This document shows positions 51,745 through 60,191 of a DNA stretch of 62,244 bases, one piece after another. A program made the position numbers and the translations under genes. This DNA comes from JALHST01 sp038316335 (GTDB lineage Bacteria > Bacteroidota > Bacteroidia > Flavobacteriales > Flavobacteriaceae): assembly GCA_038316335.1 (NCBI GenBank), contig JBBQAM010000020.1, positions 1 through 62,244 on the forward strand, read 5' to 3'. The notes beneath the pieces are model-generated. The model was not told where the DNA came from. It did not search any database and was given only the letters and a program-made list of their open reading frames with translations. Numbering within the stretch: the first letter of the stretch is position 1; each line of letters starts with the position of its first letter.

Positions 51745-52728
51745 ATGTCGCATTTAATACGATGGGGTATCGTCGGCCCGGGGCGAATTGCCCATAGTTT
51801 TGCAAAAGACCTGAAGTTGATCCCGGGAGGTAAATTAACCGCTGTTGCTTCCAGAAACCTGGTCAATGCAGAAGCGTTTGCCAATGAGTATGGCGCCGAA
51901 CATCGTTTTGGGAGCTATGAGGACTTATTTCGTTCAGACACCGTTGATGCCATTTATATTGCGACTCCCCATACTTCCCATGCAGCTCTGAGTATCGCTG
52001 CTATGAACCATGGAAAACATGTACTTTGTGAAAAACCTATGGGCATCAATCAGGACGAGGTCTCACAAATGATCGACGCGGCCGACCGGAACCAGGTTTT
52101 TTTGATGGAGGCGCTGTGGAGTCGTTTTAACCCGACTATTAAAAAAGTAAAACAATTGGTGCAGGCGGGGCATATTGGTCAGGTTCAGTACCTACACGCT
52201 GATTTCGCTTTTTACGCGCTGGATAGGGATGAAAACGGACGGCTCTTGAACCCCGATTTAGCGGGTGGTTCAATTTTGGATATCGGCATCTATCCTATTT
52301 TTTTATCCTATCTTATTCTAGGCGTTCCTAAATTGATCCAAGCAAGCTCGAAAATGTATAAGACCGGGGCCGAAGTCCAGACTTCGATGCTTTTCGATTA
52401 TGAGGATGCTCAGGCCTTGTTGTATAGCGGCCTTACCTCAAAATCATCAATGAGGGCCGAGATTTCGGGTACTGAGGGATCTATCTTCATTCATCCCAGA
52501 TGGCATGAAGCCCAAGGGTATTCGATTGATAAAGACGGAAATCTGGTGTCCTATGATTTGCCTACGAATGGCAAAGGGTATAGTTACGAAATCGAAGAGG
52601 TACATGATTGTCTGCATTCAGGCAAACTACAAAGTGACCTATGGAGCCATCAAAACAGTATGGATCTTGCAATGATATTAGATACTGTGCGGGAAAGATC
52701 AGGCATTTCCTTTCCTTTTGAAAAATAA
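51745..52728 (+). CDS. Gfo/Idh/MocA oxidoreductase, dihydrodiol dehydrogenase-like
   Basis: From the ATG at 51745 the 327-residue protein is cytosolic: nucleotide loop WGIVGPGRIAHSFAKDL at the start, HVLCEKPMGIN near 95 and FLMEALWSRFNP near 120, a hallmark of the dimeric dihydrodiol dehydrogenase-like clade, then LDIGIYPIFL near 175. It probably reduces or oxidises sugars or diols with NADP. A TACATTTG -7 box lies at 51719-51726. A TTG at 51724 was rejected. The gene is divergent from the carboxylase. Confidence 0.88.
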   Translation: MSHLIRWGIVGPGRIAHSFAKDLKLIPGGKLTAVASRNLVNAEAFANEYGAEHRFGSYEDLFRSDTVDAIYIATPHTSHAALSIAAMNHGKHVLCEKPMGINQDEVSQMIDAADRNQVFLMEALWSRFNPTIKKVKQLVQAGHIGQVQYLHADFAFYALDRDENGRLLNPDLAGGSILDIGIYPIFLSYLILGVPKLIQASSKMYKTGAEVQTSMLFDYEDAQALLYSGLTSKSSMRAEISGTEGSIFIHPRWHEAQGYSIDKDGNLVSYDLPTNGKGYSYEIEEVHDCLHSGKLQSDLWSHQNSMDLAMILDTVRERSGISFPFEK

Positions 52729-52803
52729 TCTTTGTGCAAGTCGAAGGAAAAATCTAGGAAAAATTACGATATTTGGGGTTACCGAAAACCAAACGAAATT
52801 ACC

Positions 52804-52986
52804 ATGGGAATGAATAAGAATACGGTGCTCGCTTGGGCAACCTTTATTATGATTGTCGTCGGCATTGGTCTCATCGCCTTAGGCGCTTTCAGATACAACG
52901 ATATTGCCGGTTGGGGCTTTGCAGCCGTGGGCGTCGGTTTTTTTGCTATTGCTTGGGTATTTAATGCTTTAAAAGGGAGGGTCTAA
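52804..52986 (+). CDS. Small two-helix membrane protein (EttA neighbour)
   Basis: The true product is probably 60 residues from the ATG at 52804. It consists of two hydrophobic helices (about 8-27, ATFIMIVVGIGLIALGA, and 36-54, WGFAAVGVGFFAIAWVF) with a basic end. An upstream in-frame ATG at 52732 adds a polar stretch unlike the rest. Small proteins of this design sit just before ettA in several Flavobacteria (from memory, the CAL67264 family); their role is unknown. The gap to ettA is 6 bp, indicating one transcript. Confidence 0.75.
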   Translation: MGMNKNTVLAWATFIMIVVGIGLIALGAFRYNDIAGWGFAAVGVGFFAIAWVFNALKGRV

Positions 52987-52992
52987 AAGTCT

Positions 52993-54684
52993 ATGTCTGA
53001 CGATAAGAAAGTAATTTTCTCGATGTCAGGGGTTACCAAAACGTATAAAAACGCCAACACCCCTGTATTAAAAAACATCTATTTAAGCTTCTTTTATGGA
53101 GCTAAAATTGGCATTTTAGGGCTCAATGGATCTGGGAAATCTACCTTGTTAAAGATCATTGCCGGGGTCGATAAAAATTATCAGGGCGATGTTGTTTTTT
53201 CCCCTGGCTATAAAGTGGGGTACTTGGAACAAGAGCCCCTTCTTGATGAAAACAAGACGGTTTTGGAGGTTGTTCGGGAAGGAGCGGGTGAAACCGTGGC
53301 GATCTTGGACGAATACAACAAGATCAACGACCTATTCGGTCTCCCGGAAGTATATGAGGATGCCGACCGGATGCAAAAGTTGATGGACAAACAAGCAGCG
53401 CTTCAGGACAAAATCGATGCCTTGAATGCTTGGGAACTCGATACCAAATTAGAAATCGCCATGGATGCGCTGCGCACCCCTGAAGGGGATCAAAAGATCG
53501 GTGTACTATCAGGAGGTGAACGAAGGAGGGTGGCCTTGTGTAGATTGTTATTACAGGAGCCTGATGTTTTGTTGTTAGACGAACCTACCAACCATTTGGA
53601 TGCCGAATCGGTCCATTGGCTTGAACATCATCTGGCGCAGTACAAGGGCACCGTCATTGCTGTAACGCACGACCGGTATTTTTTAGACAATGTGGCAGGA
53701 TGGATCTTGGAATTGGATCGGGGCGAAGGAATTCCTTGGAAAGGAAATTACTCAGGTTGGCTCGATCAAAAATCGAAACGTCTTGCCCAAGAGAGCAAAA
53801 CGGCGTCGAAGCGCCAGAAGACATTGGAACGGGAGCTTGAATGGGTGCGACAAGGTGCCAAAGGACGCCATGCAAAACAAAAGGCACGTCTGAACAATTA
53901 TGATAAGCTCTTGAGCCAGGACCAAAAACAGCTCGATGACAAACTTGAAATATATATTCCCAATGGCCCACGTTTGGGAACCAATGTAATCGAGGCCAGG
54001 GGTGTCAGCAAGGCCTATGGCGATAAACTGCTTTATGAGGACCTGAATTTTAAACTTCCCCAAGCGGGTATTGTTGGTATTATCGGGCCTAACGGAGCAG
54101 GGAAGACCACCATTTTCAGAATGATTATGGGGGAGGAAACCCCTGATAGTGGTGAATTTGTAGTGGGGGATACCGCTAAGATAGCCTACGTAGACCAAAG
54201 CCACTCCAACATCGACCCCGAGAAATCAATTTGGCAGAACTTCAGCGATGAGCAAGAACTTATCATGATGGGGGGGCGTCAAGTCAATTCCAGGGCATAT
54301 TTAAGTCGATTCAATTTTTCAGGAAGTGAGCAGAACAAAAAGGTGACCATGCTTTCAGGAGGGGAACGCAACCGATTGCATTTGGCGATGACCCTCAAGG
54401 AAGAAGGGAATGTACTTTTGTTAGATGAGCCTACCAACGACTTGGATGTAAATACCCTTAGAGCACTAGAAGAAGGTTTGGAAAATTTCGCGGGGTGCGC
54501 CGTCGTTATCTCACACGATAGATGGTTCTTAGATCGAATATGTACTCACATTCTGGCGTTTGAAGGTGACTCGCAGGTCTATTTTTTCGAAGGATCCTTT
54601 ACCGATTATGAGGAAAACCGAAAAAAACGATTGGGTGCCGATATCATCCCCAAACGATTGAAATACAAAAAATTGATACGATAG
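52993..54684 (+). CDS. ettA: Energy-dependent translational throttle protein
   Basis: This 563-residue ABC-F protein has both ATP sites complete: Walker A GLNGSGKST (about 38-46) and GPNGAGKTT (about 363-371), and signatures LSGGERRRVAL and LSGGERNRLHL. Each is followed by DEPTNHLD or DEPTNDLD. The arm region and basic linker (KQKARLNNYDKL) match EttA, which binds the ribosomal E site and tunes the first elongation steps to the ATP level. Unlike the ABC-F protein encoded at 2884, no motif is degenerate. It is preceded by the small membrane gene. Confidence 0.95.
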   Translation: MSDDKKVIFSMSGVTKTYKNANTPVLKNIYLSFFYGAKIGILGLNGSGKSTLLKIIAGVDKNYQGDVVFSPGYKVGYLEQEPLLDENKTVLEVVREGAGETVAILDEYNKINDLFGLPEVYEDADRMQKLMDKQAALQDKIDALNAWELDTKLEIAMDALRTPEGDQKIGVLSGGERRRVALCRLLLQEPDVLLLDEPTNHLDAESVHWLEHHLAQYKGTVIAVTHDRYFLDNVAGWILELDRGEGIPWKGNYSGWLDQKSKRLAQESKTASKRQKTLERELEWVRQGAKGRHAKQKARLNNYDKLLSQDQKQLDDKLEIYIPNGPRLGTNVIEARGVSKAYGDKLLYEDLNFKLPQAGIVGIIGPNGAGKTTIFRMIMGEETPDSGEFVVGDTAKIAYVDQSHSNIDPEKSIWQNFSDEQELIMMGGRQVNSRAYLSRFNFSGSEQNKKVTMLSGGERNRLHLAMTLKEEGNVLLLDEPTNDLDVNTLRALEEGLENFAGCAVVISHDRWFLDRICTHILAFEGDSQVYFFEGSFTDYEENRKKRLGADIIPKRLKYKKLIR

Positions 54685-54716
54685 CACAACCGTCTTCTTG
54701 GTCGTATGTCTTAACG

Positions 54717-54779
54717 AGCGAAGCGAAGTAAACTTTATCCATTACGTAAGACGGACACGGGATACTTCGCTTCGCTTTT
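54717..54779. terminator. Long-loop terminator-like hairpin between convergent genes
   Basis: AGCGAAGCGAAGTA (54717-54730) pairs perfectly with TACTTCGCTTCGCT (54763-54776), followed by TTTA. The 32-nt loop has its own palindrome, TTACGTAA. It separates ettA (+) and the M16 gene (-). Confidence 0.6.
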
Positions 54780-54835
54780 AGTGAAAATGCCCTGGCAAGC
54801 ACATCTGCAATACTACTCGCTATTTGGCGGATGGC

Positions 54836-56224
54836 TTATTGTTTCAATGGTTTTTCAACGGTCTGCTTTATTTGATTTTCAATTTTGGCTTTGTCTCCAA
54901 CGACCACTAACACCATATTTTCAGGGCGAATATATTTTCGAGTCATTTCTGACACTTTTTCAGGTGTCACCGCGTGCATATTTTTGACTTTATTGGTCAG
55001 AAATGCGTCATCGAGGTCATGGGTATTCAAAAATATCATTTGATTGATAATTCCATTAGGTGTTGAATTTTGAAGGACATAGATTCCCGATTCGTAATTG
55101 ATTATGCCATTCAATTCTTCTTGGCTCGGGGGTGCTTCTTGTAGTTTTTTAATCTCTTTTTGTATTTCTTCCAAGGAGGCACCCGTATGTTCGGTGGTCA
55201 CGTCGGCCACCTCATACCATACTCCTGACTTATAATTGGCTTGCAGGTTGCTATAGGGGGAATAGGTATAGCCTTTGTCCTCTCGGATATTACTGGTAAT
55301 CCTTGATCCAAATGAGCCTCCTAACAGGGAGTTCGTTACATCAAGGGCAATATAGTCCTCACTTGAGGGATCAGCTACTGGAAGGCCATAATAAATCGTC
55401 GATTGAGGTGCACCTGGCCGATCGATAATTTTGACATTGTTGCCCAAAGCGGGTTCGGCCACTGGAAATTCTGCTGGTTTCCCTTTTGGCATATCCGATA
55501 AATTCTTGGTTACAGCTTCCTTTACCTTTTCTTTATCAAAATTGCCCACAACGTATAAGGTTGTGCGCAAGGCCCCAAAATTTTCTTCATAGAATTTTTT
55601 GATGTCGTTTATAGAATATGAATCGATCATCGCATCGCTCGGATACACTCTCCCGTAGGGATGATTCGGATAGAGTTCAGCAAAAAAATCCCGATTGGCC
55701 TGAGCTTGTGGTCTTGAGAGCCGCACCGAAAGGTCGCGCTTCATATTGTCCTTTAACCGCCCTAATTCGCTTTCCGGCCATTTGGGATTTTTGATCACAT
55801 CGGCCATGATTTCAATCGCCTTTGGGGCAAATTCATACAATACCGAGGTATTGACAGTAGAAGTATGTACCCCGACGCCAATGTTAAGATTCCCGCCCAG
55901 ACTTGCCATTTCATCGGCAATCTGTTTGGCTGTTTTTGTGGTACTGCCTTCTTCTAGTAGGTCGGCCATTAGATCTGCGAGCCATATCTGGTTTTCATTT
56001 TCATTGATATTTCCGGTCTTGATACTAAAATTGATGGTGGCCTTCGGAATTGAACCGTAAGGCACCAGAACGAGTGTTAGGCCATTGTCTAATTTAATGA
56101 CTTCTTTTTGCGGGAGTACAAAATCTTTGGGCTCCCCACCTTTAGGCGGTTGTTCTTTCTCCTGGGCTGTAAGGACCGTCGTTGTGGCGAGTAAGGCTAG
56201 AAAATAGAATATTTGTTTCATCAT
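54836..56224 (-). CDS. M16 peptidase family protein, non-catalytic partner
   Basis: The 462-residue secreted protein (signal about 1-20, ending LTAQ) has the M16 fold but no HxxEH zinc motif in its N-terminal half. Its C-terminal half keeps the R/Y block (SFGSRITSNIREDKGYTYSPYS) that completes the substrate cleft in M16B pairs. It therefore is the inactive half of a heterodimer with the protein encoded just upstream, whose stop it overlaps (TAATG). Together they probably degrade peptides in the periplasm. Confidence 0.9.
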   Translation of the reverse strand: MMKQIFYFLALLATTTVLTAQEKEQPPKGGEPKDFVLPQKEVIKLDNGLTLVLVPYGSIPKATINFSIKTGNINENENQIWLADLMADLLEEGSTTKTAKQIADEMASLGGNLNIGVGVHTSTVNTSVLYEFAPKAIEIMADVIKNPKWPESELGRLKDNMKRDLSVRLSRPQAQANRDFFAELYPNHPYGRVYPSDAMIDSYSINDIKKFYEENFGALRTTLYVVGNFDKEKVKEAVTKNLSDMPKGKPAEFPVAEPALGNNVKIIDRPGAPQSTIYYGLPVADPSSEDYIALDVTNSLLGGSFGSRITSNIREDKGYTYSPYSNLQANYKSGVWYEVADVTTEHTGASLEEIQKEIKKLQEAPPSQEELNGIINYESGIYVLQNSTPNGIINQMIFLNTHDLDDAFLTNKVKNMHAVTPEKVSEMTRKYIRPENMVLVVVGDKAKIENQIKQTVEKPLKQ

Positions 56225-57615
56225 TACTGTGTTTTTTCGTTGTTGGCCAAAAGGGGATTGACCGTTAATATGGTGCGGTTCTTTTTTATAAGATACCCAT
56301 CAATCGTCTTTTTCAGAATTTCCGGGGTAATTTTCCGAAATTCTTCTTCCAAGGTATTGATGCGCTCGGGATCATCATCGAACAAGGCAAAACTGCAAAG
56401 TAGATCGGCCCTGCCCAGGCCAAACGTGCCTCCGATATCATCATAGAGTTGTGAGCGAATCTTTATAATGGCATTATCGATCATTTTTTGTGAGACACTG
56501 TCCTTGACATGTTCCATTACTTCATCAATGGAAGCTAAAATATCCTCTCTTTTGGTTTGGGGATCATAGGTAAGATCGTACATCCAGAGCATTGGGCCAT
56601 TGTAATTGAACATATTCCCCAAATAATTTATGCCACCACTGACATTCGAGGTATATCCTTTCTCCTTGACCAGTTTTTGTGTTAACAGACTGTTGTCCCC
56701 TTGTACCAAAATTTGGTCTAAAAGCCCCATGGCATAATAAGCTTCCGTATTCCTTTCAGGCATATGGTATGCTAGTGCAATTGCGGGTTTGTTGGCCAAC
56801 GAATCATTTTTTACGAATTCCTTTTCCTGCATTTGTTCTGGTTCGGAAAGATCCGGTTTAGGCGGGATCGTAGCAGCGGGAATCGTTCCAAAATATTTAG
56901 CGATCCACGTTTTGGTCTCTGCGACATCAAAATCCCCAACTACCGAAATAGCGGCATTGTTAGGTGCATAATAGGTCTTGAAAAAAGATTCAACATCCGC
57001 TAGTTTGGCGGCATCCAAATCTTCAAGGTCACCGTAAAAATTATGGGCATTAAACCAGTTCGTATTCGCATATTGCGGCATATCCAACCATGGAAATCCA
57101 CCATAAGGTTGGTTAAGAACGTTTACTTTCACTTCATTCTTAACGACCCCCTGTTGATTTGTTAGGTTGTCTTGGGTAATATCAAGCCCTTTCATTCGGT
57201 CGCCTTCGGCCCAAAGCATGGTTTCAAGTTTGTTGGAGGGCACGATCTCAAAGTAATTTGTGAAATCAAATCGGGTAGAACCATTGAGAATACCTCCATT
57301 TTCCTGGACTAATTTGATAAATTCCATTTTCCCCAGGTTTTTGGATCCTTGGAACATCATATGTTCGAATAAATGTGCAAAACCTGTGCGGTCCTTTGGT
57401 TCAATCCTGAAACCAATATTGTAATAGGCTGCAACGATTACAGTAGGTGAAGTATGATCTTGGGATAAGATTACCTTTAATCCATTGTCAAGGGTATAAT
57501 ATTCAACAGGTACTTTAAATTGGGAAAGTTCTTCCTGTTTTTCTTTTTCTTCTCCGCAACTGACGAACAGTAGCACGGAAATACAAAATAGGTACTGTCT
57601 TACTTTGATTTTCAT
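56224..57615 (-). CDS. M16 zinc peptidase, catalytic subunit
   Basis: This 463-residue lipoprotein (lipobox VSCGEE near residue 20) carries the inverted zinc motif HLFEH near residue 82 and the third ligand region around QGVVKNEVKVN near 155. It is the active member of an M16B pair; the partner is encoded immediately downstream with a 1-bp overlap. Such pairs process or clear small peptides and unfolded proteins. The gene heads the two-gene unit. Confidence 0.93.
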   Translation of the reverse strand: MKIKVRQYLFCISVLLFVSCGEEKEKQEELSQFKVPVEYYTLDNGLKVILSQDHTSPTVIVAAYYNIGFRIEPKDRTGFAHLFEHMMFQGSKNLGKMEFIKLVQENGGILNGSTRFDFTNYFEIVPSNKLETMLWAEGDRMKGLDITQDNLTNQQGVVKNEVKVNVLNQPYGGFPWLDMPQYANTNWFNAHNFYGDLEDLDAAKLADVESFFKTYYAPNNAAISVVGDFDVAETKTWIAKYFGTIPAATIPPKPDLSEPEQMQEKEFVKNDSLANKPAIALAYHMPERNTEAYYAMGLLDQILVQGDNSLLTQKLVKEKGYTSNVSGGINYLGNMFNYNGPMLWMYDLTYDPQTKREDILASIDEVMEHVKDSVSQKMIDNAIIKIRSQLYDDIGGTFGLGRADLLCSFALFDDDPERINTLEEEFRKITPEILKKTIDGYLIKKNRTILTVNPLLANNEKTQ

Positions 57616-57691
57616 TGAATATATATTTGTGTGAATTTGATTGAATGCATTTTAGTTCGGGCTTACTATTAGGTCATTTTGAAAAGTTTCT

Positions 57692-58504
57692 TTAATCGGC
57701 CCCCTTCGGATACCACTCAAGCTGTATCACTTCAATAGCAGGATTACCCGCATTGACCAATTCTTTAAATCTTCCAACGTCGCTCATAGCTGGTTTGCCG
57801 CGATAATGATAGGGGTATACTTGTTTTGGTTTAAAGTCCAAAACGGCGTCGGCAGCTTTTTCGACGGTCATGGTATATGGAAGATTCATACATATGAAAG
57901 CCTTATCAATATTCTTTAGCGCCCGCATTTCTGGTATATCTTCGGTATCTCCTGAAAAATAGATGCGTTCCCCGCCCATAGTCAAGACATAGCCATTACC
58001 GCGGCCCTTTGTGTGAAAGTCCTTCGCCTCTTCGCGCAAATTGTACATGGGAATGGCAGTAACCGAAATGCCGTTGTACTCCTTGGTATCCCCATTGTTA
58101 ATGACGTCGACCTGAGACATGAATTCAGAAGGCATCTTTTCGGCTACCGCCTTTGGCACCATGATCTTGGCTTTCTTGGTATTCAATTCCTGCAGGGTTT
58201 CAAGACTAAAATGGTCTCCATGTATATCTGTTATCAGGATTAGATCGGGATCTTTCTGACCTTCAAAGGCCTTGGCGCCGCCGACCGGGTCAACGTATAC
58301 GGTTATATTGTTCCATACCAAAACGATCGTAGCATGTTCTATAGGGATGATTTTTAGGTCAGCCTCCTTTTTTTCTAGTGGTGGTGCTGGGATTCCGGCC
58401 ATATCTTCAATGGGCGAATCAATTAGGGGTTTGGTATTTTGTTTATCCTTACAACCTATAATAAGCAACAAAGAAACTAATACAACAAATAACAATTTTT
58501 TCAT
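57692..58504 (-). CDS. Metallo-beta-lactamase-fold lipoprotein
   Basis: The ATG at 58504 gives a lipoprotein signal with Cys in LLLIIGCKDK; an ATG at 58525 adds seven residues. The 270-residue protein has the UlaG/UPF0173-like fold: ATIVLVWNNITVYVDPVGGAKAF, the metal loop ITDIHGDHFS, YFSGDTEDIPEM and VYPYHYRGKP. In the HxHxDH motif the first His is Asp (DIHGDH), a variant also seen in some lipoprotein homologues. It is probably an envelope hydrolase; the substrate is unknown. It lies 17 bp after the GNAT gene. Confidence 0.85.
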   Translation of the reverse strand: MKKLLFVVLVSLLLIIGCKDKQNTKPLIDSPIEDMAGIPAPPLEKKEADLKIIPIEHATIVLVWNNITVYVDPVGGAKAFEGQKDPDLILITDIHGDHFSLETLQELNTKKAKIMVPKAVAEKMPSEFMSQVDVINNGDTKEYNGISVTAIPMYNLREEAKDFHTKGRGNGYVLTMGGERIYFSGDTEDIPEMRALKNIDKAFICMNLPYTMTVEKAADAVLDFKPKQVYPYHYRGKPAMSDVGRFKELVNAGNPAIEVIQLEWYPKGAD

Positions 58505-58521
58505 AATTGGTTCGTGGGATT

Positions 58522-58986
58522 TCAATTTAATAACAATTCCATTTTAATATCACTACGGGCATACGGATTATCGTTTTCCAAAGGTACCTCTTGAAATCCG
58601 TTTTTAGTATAAATGTGCAAAGCGGCGGGAAGCAGTGTACTTGAATACAATACTAATTTACGCCAATCGTTACGTTTCGCAAAATCGATTGCATAGGTCA
58701 ATAGCTTCTGACCGATCTGTTTCCCCTGATGATTTTCCGCTACGGCCATTTTGCCTAATTCATAGACAGTATCTTGCCGATATAGCAAGGCAAGGCAACC
58801 GGCAATCTCTTCGTTGTACTTTGCAAAAAAAATAAATCCGCCCGGGTCTATGATCGACTTTTGGCAATCGTCCATTAGCTGGATATCCTTAGGTTCAACA
58901 GTAAAGAATTTCTCAAGCCAGGACGTATTCAAATCCTTAAAAAACTTGGCGTACCCAGGTTCGAAGGGAATTATATCTAAAGGCAT
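58522..58986 (-). CDS. GNAT N-acetyltransferase
   Basis: The 154-residue protein has the GNAT core: YELGKMAVAENHQGKQIGQKLL with the acetyl-CoA loop QGKQIG near 90, and the C-terminal LHIYTKNGFQEVPL block. It is a small soluble acetyltransferase, possibly of the PA4866 or MarR-associated type. It is followed by the metallo-beta-lactamase-fold lipoprotein gene, and the two may form one transcript. The substrate is unknown. Confidence 0.88.
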   Translation of the reverse strand: MPLDIIPFEPGYAKFFKDLNTSWLEKFFTVEPKDIQLMDDCQKSIIDPGGFIFFAKYNEEIAGCLALLYRQDTVYELGKMAVAENHQGKQIGQKLLTYAIDFAKRNDWRKLVLYSSTLLPAALHIYTKNGFQEVPLENDNPYARSDIKMELLLN

Positions 58987-59159
58987 ACCAATAGGAACAC
59001 GAATTTATAGCCATAAAGTTACTATATCATCCAATTTTTAAACCCAAGATTACATTTTTTTTTGATAAAAAAATCTAAAATGAATCCTCAACCGTATATA
59101 GAGGGATACAAACAAACACTTTATTTAAAAAGAAAAACAAGTTAATTAATTTTTACATT

Positions 59160-60047
59160 ATGACTGAAACAAAGAATAACAATGGTTTAAAAGTATTGGC
59201 AGGTCTGCTAGGTGTAATCCTTTTAGGGGTGATCATCTACACAGTAAGTCTTTATCAGGATAAGAAAAAGACCGAAAATGTGCTTACTAAAGAAAAAGAA
59301 TTGGTAGTAGATGATTTGAATAGCTTGAAGTCTGAATATGACAAGGCAATTTTGGAAAGTAATGCTACCAACGAGGAATTGGTATCTGCAAGAGACAATA
59401 TTGCAAAATACATTGATTCCGTGAAATCTATGAAGGCCGATATTTCAGCCCTCTACCGTTACAGAAAACAAGTTGGTATTTTAACCAAGGAGCGTGAGCA
59501 ATTAATACGACAAGTAGATTCGTTGACACGCTCGAATACGATGATTGCCATGCAACGCGATAGTACCTATGTTGAATTGGAAAAACAGACCGTATTCAAT
59601 GATTCATTGGTAGTACAGAATACCCAATTGGCCGATGTGGTCGAAAAAGGATCTGCATTGAATTTGGTAACTATGACTGTTGACGCAGTAAAAGAACGAA
59701 ATAATGGTAAATTGGTCTCTACGCAAAGAGCCAAGTCTACAGACAAATTCAAAGTTTGCTTCACAGTTGCCAATAATACAATTGCGCAAGCAGGTGATCG
59801 TGAATTTTTTGTTGAAGTACTAGATCCACAAGGCAACGTCTTGGGCGAAAGTTATTCAAAGACCAACGATTCTGGAGCTTCGGTAACTTATAGCAAGGGT
59901 ACTAATTTCTACTACGAAAACAAGACCTTGGACGTATGTGATTTCATCAACAAACCCGCTGGTGATTTCCAAAAAGGAAATTATATGGTGAATGTGTATG
60001 ATGACAAATTAAACTTATTGGCTACCTCTAAGTTCATGTTGAAATAA
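59160..60047 (+). CDS. Single-pass coiled-coil membrane protein
   Basis: The 295-residue product has a short cytosolic start, one membrane helix (about 10-30, LAGLLGVILLGVIIYTVSL), a long coiled coil (about 33-155) and a C-terminal beta domain (about 165-295; KFKVCFTVANNTIAQAG, FFVEVLDPQGNVLG, GNYMVNVYDDKLNLLATS). It recurs in Flavobacteriaceae as a conserved hypothetical protein. The design suggests a periplasmic protein anchored in the inner membrane, possibly linked to cell envelope structure. It stands alone and ends at a strong terminator. Confidence 0.7.
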   Translation: MTETKNNNGLKVLAGLLGVILLGVIIYTVSLYQDKKKTENVLTKEKELVVDDLNSLKSEYDKAILESNATNEELVSARDNIAKYIDSVKSMKADISALYRYRKQVGILTKEREQLIRQVDSLTRSNTMIAMQRDSTYVELEKQTVFNDSLVVQNTQLADVVEKGSALNLVTMTVDAVKERNNGKLVSTQRAKSTDKFKVCFTVANNTIAQAGDREFFVEVLDPQGNVLGESYSKTNDSGASVTYSKGTNFYYENKTLDVCDFINKPAGDFQKGNYMVNVYDDKLNLLATSKFMLK

Positions 60048-60070
60048 GACACACGTTCCAATTAATATTA

Positions 60071-60103
60071 AAAAGGCAATCCGGAATTCGGATTGCCTTT
60101 TTT
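60071..60103 (+). terminator. Intrinsic terminator
   Basis: AAAAGGCAATCC pairs with GGATTGCCTTTT around GGAATTC, followed by Ts. It ends the coiled-coil protein transcript. Confidence 0.88.
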
Positions 60104-60121
60104 CATGTTTAAAATAAAGAT

Positions 60122-60160
60122 AAATAAATAGACCCCGCTCCTATGCGGGGTCTATTTATT
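60122..60160. terminator. Bidirectional terminator, serves fumC
   Basis: AAATAAATAGACCCCGC pairs perfectly with GCGGGGTCTATTTATTT around TCCTAT. It is a 17-bp stem and one of the strongest hairpins in the window. Confidence 0.88.
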
Positions 60161-60191
60161 TATATTAAAAGGGGTAACGTACTTTCCCGAC

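Noticed and set aside
51672..51884. N-terminal extension of the acyl-CoA carboxylase beta gene
   Set aside because: The extra 71 residues run antisense to the Gfo/Idh gene start and have no similarity to the family; the conserved start is at 51671.
54781..54987. 68-codon plus-strand ORF after ettA
   Set aside because: It lies largely antisense to the M16 gene end and has no promoter or motif.
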